11,793 nucleotides of DNA from an uncultured Actinomycetes bacterium (lineage in GTDB: Bacteria > Actinomycetota > Actinomycetes > Nanopelagicales > Nanopelagicaceae). Positions 6,304 through 11,793 of this stretch are shown piece after piece (positions within the stretch are counted from its first letter, which is position 1; each line of letters opens with the position of its first letter). The notes below the pieces were generated by a model. The model saw only the letters and a program-made list of their open reading frames with translations, did no database searches and had not been told where the DNA came from. The stretch lies in NCBI GenBank assembly GCA_903932885.1, contig CAIZHT010000209.1, forward strand, positions 1 through 11,793. The letters are read 5' to 3'. A program made the position numbers and the translations under genes.

Positions 6304-7948
6304 TTAGTTCTCCAAGAGCAACATTCTCGCGCACAACTTGTTCGCAATAACTATAAATCGAGGCTTTGCGCTCTTTTGCGCCCCAACCAAGCACTGATCC
6401 AATAATTGATGCAACTTCTGTTGCAATTTTTACACCGTGATCGCTAGATTCAAAAGCTATACGAGTGCGACGAGAAATAACATCATCAACACTACGAGCA
6501 CCTTCGTGGCTTGCGGCATACTCAATTTCCGCCTTTAGGTATGGAAGTGCCGGGTCAATTCGTTCTGACATCTTTGGATTATGCGTAATAATTTCTAATA
6601 CTTCGCTAATGAGGGAGCCATGGCGGTTGAGCAAATGAATAACACTCTCTTCAGAAATTTCATATAACTTGGCTATCTGAGCGCTTTGTTGGACAAGTGC
6701 CGCATAGCCATCAGCGCCAACCATTGGAAGTTTGTCGGTCACCGAATCTAAAGTAATACGGCGTAATTCATTGACTGCTAAATCAATAACATCTTTGCCC
6801 ATGATTCGATAGGTTGTGTATTTGCCACCTGCAACACTGAGGAAACCTGGAGCCGGGCGATCAACAGTGTGTTCGCGTGAAAGTTTTGTAGTTGCAGAGT
6901 TTTTGTTATTGGAGATTAAGGGACGAAGTCCTGCATACACACCAATAATGTCTTCGCGTCTTATCTTTGGTTTGAGAACTCTATTTGCTTCATTGAGAAT
7001 GTATTCAACATCTTCAAGGCTGGCTACTGGCTCTACTTTATCGCCGGTATATGGGGTGTCCGTCGTGCCAACAATCCATTTATCTCCCCATGGAATGATG
7101 AACAGAACAGAAATCTGTGTCTTGATAATGATTCCGGCTTCAGAAGTAATTGCTGCGCGCGGAAGAATGATGTGGGCGCCTTTACTCATAGTCACTTTGT
7201 AGCCTGCTTTGAGATCAAACTTTGATTGAAGTTCATCACTCCATACGCCAGCACACATAACTGTTGCAGTAGCTCTAATAGTGATTTTCTCGTTAGTTTC
7301 TGTATTGCGCGCAGATACCCCAACGACTCTCTTGCCATCACGAATCAATGACTCTGCACGAACACCCGTAGCAATGAGCGCACCATGTCTTGCTGCAGTG
7401 CGTGCAATTGACATCGTATGACGTGCATCATCTACTTGCGCATCGAAATATTTGATTGCACCAGTGACAATATCTGTACGAAGTGATGGAGCAATCTCGG
7501 CAATTTTTGACTGGCTAATGTGTTTATGCCAAGGAAGCGCACGTTGAAACCCTCGAAGTGCGTCGTAGAGGGCAAGGCCCGCACCAACATAAGTGCGCTC
7601 TTTGAATTTTTCAGTCAACGGAAATAGAAATCCAACTGGTTTTACTAAATGTGGCGCAAGGGTAGAAACTAATAATTCTCGCTCGTGCAGAGCTTCTCGA
7701 ACTAATTTGAAGTCGTATTGCTCTAGGTATCGAAGGCCTCCATGAATGAGTTTGCTTGATCGACTAGATGTGCCTGATGCAAAATCGTTAGCCTCTATGA
7801 GTGCAACTTTGAGCCCACGAGATGCAGCATCTAATGCTGCTCCGACGCCTGTGACTCCCCCGCCAATAACGAGAATATCGAATGTTTCATCTGCCAACTG
7901 GCGCAGCGCCTCTTCTCGCTGTTCGGGCGATAATGCCGAGGTAAACAT
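6293..7948 (-). CDS. glpD: Aerobic glycerol-3-phosphate dehydrogenase (FAD, quinone-linked)
   Basis: This 551-residue enzyme oxidises sn-glycerol 3-phosphate to dihydroxyacetone phosphate and passes electrons to quinone at the inner face of the membrane. The N-terminal Rossmann motif DILVIGGGVTG (24-34) binds FAD, followed by IEANDFASGTSSRSSKLIHG and GLRYLE (51-76), which is diagnostic for GlpD. Further along are FDAQVDDARH, IVGTTDTPYTGD, and SVAGGKYTTYR. The last 130 or so residues form the DAO C-terminal helical domain typical of the family. The length suits actinobacterial GlpD. The start ATG at 7948 is preceded by GGAG at ten bases. It is divergent from glpK, its pathway partner, from a 65-base region, and ends inside the 3' end of the convergent lysozyme gene. 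Confidence 0.95.
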   Translation of the reverse strand: MFTSALSPEQREEALRQLADETFDILVIGGGVTGVGAALDAASRGLKVALIEANDFASGTSSRSSKLIHGGLRYLEQYDFKLVREALHERELLVSTLAPHLVKPVGFLFPLTEKFKERTYVGAGLALYDALRGFQRALPWHKHISQSKIAEIAPSLRTDIVTGAIKYFDAQVDDARHTMSIARTAARHGALIATGVRAESLIRDGKRVVGVSARNTETNEKITIRATATVMCAGVWSDELQSKFDLKAGYKVTMSKGAHIILPRAAITSEAGIIIKTQISVLFIIPWGDKWIVGTTDTPYTGDKVEPVASLEDVEYILNEANRVLKPKIRREDIIGVYAGLRPLISNNKNSATTKLSREHTVDRPAPGFLSVAGGKYTTYRIMGKDVIDLAVNELRRITLDSVTDKLPMVGADGYAALVQQSAQIAKLYEISEESVIHLLNRHGSLISEVLEIITHNPKMSERIDPALPYLKAEIEYAASHEGARSVDDVISRRTRIAFESSDHGVKIATEVASIIGSVLGWGAKERKASIYSYCEQVVRENVALGELINS

Positions 7949-7958
7949 TGCGGGTAAT

Positions 7959-7962
7959 CTCC
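7959..7962 (-). promoter_or_regulatory. Shine-Dalgarno GGAG for glpD
   Basis: On the minus strand GGAG lies ten bases before the ATG at 7948, slightly far but usable. It supports this start and shows that glpD, unlike several neighbours, has a leader with a ribosome binding site. Confidence 0.5.
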
Positions 7963-7974
7963 AATATGACTGAG

Positions 7975-7981
7975 TAGAGTA
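7975..7981. promoter_or_regulatory. Shared divergent -10 (TAGAGTA) for glpK and glpD
   Basis: TAGAGT on the plus strand (7975-7980) and TACTCT on the minus strand (7981-7976) are overlapping readings of one heptamer. Initiation from it would give leaders of roughly 26 bases for glpK and 20 for glpD, each including the ribosome binding site. A short inverted repeat, TGAGT (7971-7975) and ACTCA (7988-7992), straddles it and might be an operator, though five-base arms are weak. No convincing -35 is visible on either strand. Confidence 0.4.
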
Positions 7982-7996
7982 AGACTAACTCAACAC

Positions 7997-8002
7997 AGAA
8001 GG
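7997..8002 (+). promoter_or_regulatory. Shine-Dalgarno AGAAGG for glpK
   Basis: AGAAGG lies eleven bases before the ATG at 8014. It is the best ribosome binding site in the window and fixes the glpK start. Confidence 0.55.
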
Positions 8003-8013
8003 TATTTCTAATC

Positions 8014-9513
8014 ATGTCCTACATCGGAAGTCTGGATCAAGGTACAAGTAGTACCCGTTTTATGATCTTTGACCATAGCGGAAGTGTTGTAGGGCAACAT
8101 CAATTAGAGCACCGCCAAATAATGCCTCATGCCGGTTGGGTCGAACATGATGCGAGCGAGATTTGGGAACGTACTCAAGAAGTAATAACAGGAGCACTCA
8201 AGCAGGCCAATATTCTTGCATCCGATTTAGTCGGGATCGGAATCACAAATCAGCGCGAAACAACAGTTGCATGGGATGTAAAGACAGGTTTGCCTTTAGC
8301 AAATGCAATCGTTTGGCAAGATACAAGGACTGCTAATTATCTGGATTCATTGAGTGATGCTCACAAGAAGCTCATTACTCACCGCAGCGGACTCACTATT
8401 GCCCCATATTTTTCAGGCAGCAAGATGCACTGGTTCATCAGCGAAGTACCTGCAGTCCGCGATGCAATAACAGAAGGCAACGCGCGCTTTGGAACAATAG
8501 ATTCGTGGATCTTGTGGAACTTATCTGGTGGCGTACGGGGTGGAGTTCACTTTACTGATGTAACAAATGCCAGTCGTACACTTCTAATGAACCTAGAAAC
8601 TTTAGATTGGGATCAAGAGTTACTCGATATATTTGAAATTCCTCGTAGTGTTCTACCGCAAATCAAGTCCTCATCTGAACAATATGCACTCACTGATCCT
8701 CATGGACCATTTGGAAGTGCGATTCCGATTGCAGGAATTCTTGGAGACCAACAGGCTGCAATGGTTGGTCAGGTCTGTTTTGACCGAGGTGAATCAAAGA
8801 CAACGTATGGCACAGGAAATTTTGCACTGCTCAATACTGGTACAGAAATTGTTAGATCAAAAAATGGGCTACTGACAACGCTGTGTTACAAATTTGGAGA
8901 TGAACCAGCCAGATATGCACTTGAGGGTTCTGTCGCAGTTACAGGTTCTGCAATTCAATGGTTGCGTGACCAACTAGGAATAATTAGTAATGCAGCAGAG
9001 ACTGAACATCTTGCAGCCTCCGTCATTAGCACTGAAGGCGTCTACTTTGTTCCCGCATTCTCGGGACTCTTTGCGCCGTACTGGCGCTCCGATGCTCGCG
9101 GCGTCATTGTTGGTCTGACGCGAGCAACTACAAAGGCGCACCTTGCACGCGCAGCACTTGAAGCAATCTGTTATCAAACAAAAGAAATAATGGATGCAAT
9201 GGTTGCCGACTCTGGTGTTCCCATGACTGAGATGCGCGTTGATGGTGGAATAACAGGCAATGCACTATGTATGCAGATGCAAGCAGACATTATGGGAATT
9301 GATATCACTCGGCCATTGATTACTGAAACAACGGCACTTGGCGCGGCATATGCTGCTGGAATTGCAGTTGGTTTCTGGTCATCAACTGATGAAGTTCGAA
9401 CTCAATGGAAACAATCACGTCGTTGGAGTTCTACATCTACTGAGGAAACACGTACACGGGGATATGCAGGCTGGAAAAAGGCGGTTGAGCGTACTTTGAA
9501 TTGGGTTGACTAG
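8014..9513 (+). CDS. glpK: Glycerol kinase
   Basis: The 499-residue length is that of normal GlpK. It phosphorylates glycerol with ATP to sn-glycerol 3-phosphate in the cytoplasm, feeding GlpD encoded on the other strand. Visible family features are the phosphate-binding DQGTSSTR (8-15), GITNQRETT (76-84), WQDTRT (101-106), [11 protein letters not shown] (179-189), GDQQAA (244-249, Asp245 being the expected catalytic base), TTYGTGNF (263-270), [10 protein letters not shown] (349-358) and the FGGY-type signature RVDGGITGN (408-416). FGGY kinases for other polyols exist, but the glycerol kinase hallmarks are all present and glpD is adjacent. No glycerol channel gene (glpF) is in the window. Its TAG stop sits on the palindrome CTAG, shared with the stop of the convergent alpha-galactosidase gene. 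Confidence 0.96.
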   Translation: MSYIGSLDQGTSSTRFMIFDHSGSVVGQHQLEHRQIMPHAGWVEHDASEIWERTQEVITGALKQANILASDLVGIGITNQRETTVAWDVKTGLPLANAIVWQDTRTANYLDSLSDAHKKLITHRSGLTIAPYFSGSKMHWFISEVPAVRDAITEGNARFGTIDSWILWNLSGGVRGGVHFTDVTNASRTLLMNLETLDWDQELLDIFEIPRSVLPQIKSSSEQYALTDPHGPFGSAIPIAGILGDQQAAMVGQVCFDRGESKTTYGTGNFALLNTGTEIVRSKNGLLTTLCYKFGDEPARYALEGSVAVTGSAIQWLRDQLGIISNAAETEHLAASVISTEGVYFVPAFSGLFAPYWRSDARGVIVGLTRATTKAHLARAALEAICYQTKEIMDAMVADSGVPMTEMRVDGGITGNALCMQMQADIMGIDITRPLITETTALGAAYAAGIAVGFWSSTDEVRTQWKQSRRWSSTSTEETRTRGYAGWKKAVERTLNWVD

Positions 9514-11612
9514 CGTTTAGTTATTTCAATCAAGAATGCATTGGCAGGAGCAAGAATTGGTGCGCTGACACCAATTGCAGATAGCGCAGATCCAGAGAGT
9601 GTTATTCCGCTCATCCATTCTGGTTTATACACTGACATATATCGAGGTTCACCTGCGGGAAATACTGCTTTTATTTCATATGTTGTTTTTGAATCTAATC
9701 CTGGGAATTTCAATGGTGCAGGATTTACTGCAACTGTTGGAGTGATTTGTACATAAGCAAAAATCGCTTCATTTCCACTCTTTGAAATAACACCGTGTAA
9801 TAAGCCATGCTCATCAGGGTAATCAACGCGAATCATCGTTGAAGAATGAAGTAGTGCACGCTTTGACTTGTAATAGTGTGCCCATGAATTTAGAAACTCT
9901 CGTTCAACTGGAGTTGTTTGCGTGATATCCCATTCAATGCCAGCATGACCAAATAGGGCAGTTGTGGCACGCATTGAAAGCTCAAGTGTGCGACCCGTTT
10001 GGTGCCCGTGTGTTGGGCCAATATGAGTGCCGAGCATTTCAGGTGGAATAACTTGCGATGTCCATCGCTGAATATTCTGGCGAGCAAGTGCATCATTATT
10101 ATCACTTGTCCAGAAACGATCGACGTAATCAATAACTCCAAGGTCAATGCGTGCGCCACCAGATGCGCATGATTCGATTTCAAGACCCTTATGACGTTTC
10201 TTAAGTTCTGCAAAGAGGCGATAAATTGCTTGAGTTTGTCTGCGCACACCAGCTTTACCAAGGTGTCCCGCATCGACTAAAACTCGATTGTGATCCCACT
10301 TTATATAGGCAATTGAATGCGCGCCAAGAATCGCACTTGTCTGCTCCAGCACATGGTTATATGCACCTTCATGACCAAGGTCTAGAACTAATTGATTGCG
10401 CCATAGTGGTGGAACGCGATCTCCTTCATGCAATATCCACTCTGGATGCGCGCGATAAAGATCTGAATCAGGATTAACCATTTCACCTTCAAACCAGAGT
10501 CCAAATTCAATGCCTTTATCATTTATATATTTGATAATTGGAGAAAGTCCTTGGGGCCAAACAGCTGAATCAATAACCCAGTCTCCCAAGCCAGACTTAT
10601 CGTTGCGTCGGCTATGAAACCAACCGTCATCGAGTACAACTCGCTCGATACCAATTTCTGCGGCGACATCAATGAGTTCTTTGATCTTCTCTTCATTGTG
10701 GTCAAAATAGATTGCTTCCCACATATTCAACGTAAGTGGACGTGGGCGTACAGGATGCACTGAACGCGCACGTAGATGTTGATGGTAGGAAGATGCAATC
10801 CCGTCTAAGCCAGTATTTGAATATACAGAAATCAAAGTTGGAGCACTATAGGTTTCATTGGGTGCGAGTTGAACTTCACCAGGCAACAAGAGTTCGCCAG
10901 CACCTATTGATTGTTCGCCATTCCAAAGTCGCTCCACCAAATATTGAGAGTTTCCGCTCCAAGCAATACTTGTAGCCCATGCTTGGCCCTGTTGGAAAGT
11001 TGTCTGTGCAGTAAGTGCAATATCTGCAATCGAAAAATTGTGCCCGCTTCGTCCCTCTCGTGAATCGCGAATCCATGTACCTGTTGCGATATCGCGACGT
11101 TGAGGATTTCGCTCATTAGACCAGCGACCTGCAAAATCTAAAGTCTGATTTGCTTCTTGCGGAAGCGGTAACCAATGAATGAAATCATCCAGTGAATATA
11201 TAGACTCACCCAAGTTTTTTACTGAAGCATTTTGAGTAAGTACTCCAAATGAATCCATCGCTAATGAAATAATCACTTCAATCTGGGCGTGTAGATCACG
11301 CAACGTGACAACTACTTTTTCGCCAACATGATGAAAATCTGTCACTTCAAATTTTGTTGACCACGCACTTCCATTGCGATGACCACTTAGGGATGGGCGA
11401 CCAAGAAATCCGCGAGAACTCTCCCGCATGATTCCACCACTCTGGCTTTGATCAAATGCACTATTTGCAATCGCTGGTCGTTGAGCAGTTTCGATGTGGG
11501 TGGTGTCACCAGTAAGCGGTGCTCCCCAGTGCCTAATAACCAGTGCACCATCGACAACTTCGCAGAGCAATGAGCTATGTAGCGTGCCTAAAAGTGCTCT
11601 TTGCTTGCTCAC
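9510..11612 (-). CDS. Alpha-galactosidase, family GH36
   Basis: This 700-residue retaining glycosidase removes terminal alpha-linked galactose from substrates such as melibiose, raffinose-type sugars or galactosylglycerols. The N-terminal beta-supersandwich spans about 1-290. The TIM barrel carries MWEAIYFD (297-304), VVLDDGWF (325-332), [17 protein letters not shown] (370-386), IKWDHNR with nucleophile Asp440, [12 protein letters not shown] (481-492) and WTSDNND with acid/base Asp504. A small C-terminal beta domain follows (about 600-700). There is no signal peptide, so the substrate must be imported before hydrolysis; no transporter lies in the window. The start is GTG at 11612, six bases after a -10 on the minus strand and without a Shine-Dalgarno sequence. 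It is divergent from galT, which acts on the released galactose after phosphorylation. Confidence 0.95.
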   Translation of the reverse strand: MSKQRALLGTLHSSLLCEVVDGALVIRHWGAPLTGDTTHIETAQRPAIANSAFDQSQSGGIMRESSRGFLGRPSLSGHRNGSAWSTKFEVTDFHHVGEKVVVTLRDLHAQIEVIISLAMDSFGVLTQNASVKNLGESIYSLDDFIHWLPLPQEANQTLDFAGRWSNERNPQRRDIATGTWIRDSREGRSGHNFSIADIALTAQTTFQQGQAWATSIAWSGNSQYLVERLWNGEQSIGAGELLLPGEVQLAPNETYSAPTLISVYSNTGLDGIASSYHQHLRARSVHPVRPRPLTLNMWEAIYFDHNEEKIKELIDVAAEIGIERVVLDDGWFHSRRNDKSGLGDWVIDSAVWPQGLSPIIKYINDKGIEFGLWFEGEMVNPDSDLYRAHPEWILHEGDRVPPLWRNQLVLDLGHEGAYNHVLEQTSAILGAHSIAYIKWDHNRVLVDAGHLGKAGVRRQTQAIYRLFAELKKRHKGLEIESCASGGARIDLGVIDYVDRFWTSDNNDALARQNIQRWTSQVIPPEMLGTHIGPTHGHQTGRTLELSMRATTALFGHAGIEWDITQTTPVEREFLNSWAHYYKSKRALLHSSTMIRVDYPDEHGLLHGVISKSGNEAIFAYVQITPTVAVNPAPLKFPGLDSKTTYEIKAVFPAGEPRYMSVYKPEWMSGITLSGSALSAIGVSAPILAPANAFLIEITKR

Positions 11613-11617
11613 AAAGG

Positions 11618-11624
11618 TAGAGTA
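11618..11624. promoter_or_regulatory. Shared divergent -10 (TAGAGTA) for galT and the alpha-galactosidase gene
   Basis: Only 20 bases separate the two start codons. TAGAGT on the plus strand ends nine bases before the galT ATG. TACTCT on the minus strand (11624-11619) ends six bases before the GTG of the alpha-galactosidase gene. For the minus direction TTTACT (11647-11642) lies at the standard 17-base spacing as a -35, inside the galT coding region. Both mRNAs would have leaders of zero to about two bases. Confidence 0.5.
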
Positions 11625-11632
11625 ACGACACT

Positions 11633-11793
11633 ATGGGTGCGAGTAAAAGTTTAGGTGCAGGGATTACGCGTCAGGATCGCGTAATGGCCGATGGACGCAC
11701 GATTCGCTACTACGACACTTCCGGCCAAGCCCGAAATGCACAAGATCAGCGCCCAGTCGAAGAACAACCAGGTATTGGTGAATTACGTCTTGA
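11633..11793 (+). CDS. galT: Galactose-1-phosphate uridylyltransferase, N-terminal fragment; 3' end outside window
   Basis: The frame is open from ATG at 11633 to the window edge, giving 53 codons. It reads RVMADGRTIRYYD, a variable stretch, then PGIGELRL, which is the N-terminal layout of actinobacterial GalT (an ADGR-x-x-x-Y-x-D lead before the first strand, ending ELR-x-D). GalT swaps UMP between UDP-glucose and galactose 1-phosphate in the Leloir pathway. The nucleotide-binding and catalytic His-Pro-His parts lie beyond the window, so the call rests on the lead sequence and on the adjacent alpha-galactosidase gene. Confidence 0.8.
   Translation, partial: MGASKSLGAGITRQDRVMADGRTIRYYDTSGQARNAQDQRPVEEQPGIGELRL

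Noticed and set aside
6816..7202. Plus-strand 128-codon open frame opposite glpD
   Set aside because: It is a shadow frame; the glpD protein on the other strand is conserved through the whole stretch.
7971..7992. Inverted repeat TGAGT / ACTCA as a regulator operator
   Set aside because: Arms of five bases with a 12-base spacer are common by chance; it is mentioned with the promoter but not called as its own feature.

Overview
The window looks like part of a small, tightly packed actinobacterial genome of moderate to low GC, of the kind seen in planktonic freshwater Actinobacteria (acI / Nanopelagicales-like). That placement is inferred from several signs: an actinobacterial-type alditol oxidase C-terminus, an actinobacterial-style GalT N-terminus, a quinone-linked GlpD with an actinobacterial N-terminal lead, several starts that look leaderless, and almost no intergenic DNA. 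No gene-free stretch exceeds 75 bases. No RNA gene, insertion sequence, CRISPR array or attachment site was seen.

Layout. (1) Bases 1-474 (+): the C-terminal part of an FAD-dependent alditol oxidase. (2) Bases 477-2711 (-): a large secreted protein of unknown function whose C-terminus carries four Cys-pair repeats joined by Pro/Gln-rich linkers. (3) Bases 2787-6303 (+): four genes, namely NAD(P)H-hydrate dehydratase (nnrD), a LuxR-type response regulator, an 87-residue protein resembling the C-terminal domain of DNA polymerase III tau, and, overlapping it by 4 bases, a secreted GH25 lysozyme flanked by Ig-like segments. (4) Bases 6293-11793: glpD (-), glpK (+), a GH36 alpha-galactosidase (-) and the start of galT (+).

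How the genes fit together. The right-hand part reads as a small carbon-utilisation locus. Alpha-galactosidase releases galactose, GalT belongs to the Leloir pathway, and GlpK plus GlpD turn glycerol into dihydroxyacetone phosphate. An alpha-galactosidase beside glycerol catabolism raises the possibility that galactosylglycerols (algal osmolytes such as isofloridoside, or galactolipid head groups) are substrates; this is a hypothesis. The alditol oxidase at the left edge would fit a wider polyol theme. The middle of the window holds a metabolite-repair enzyme, an orphan regulator and cell-wall or surface functions.

Regulation. Five or six genes have a TANNNT-like -10 element about 6-9 bases before the start codon and no Shine-Dalgarno sequence, suggesting leaderless mRNAs. 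Both divergent junctions on the right (glpD/glpK and alpha-galactosidase/galT) carry the same heptamer, TAGAGTA, which can be read as a -10 on both strands. All three tail-to-tail junctions are within 2 bases or overlap, leaving no room for ordinary terminators. Nothing here amounts to a demonstrated new system. The best leads are the tau-like small protein coupled to a lysozyme, the repeat-bearing secreted protein and the shared -10 elements.
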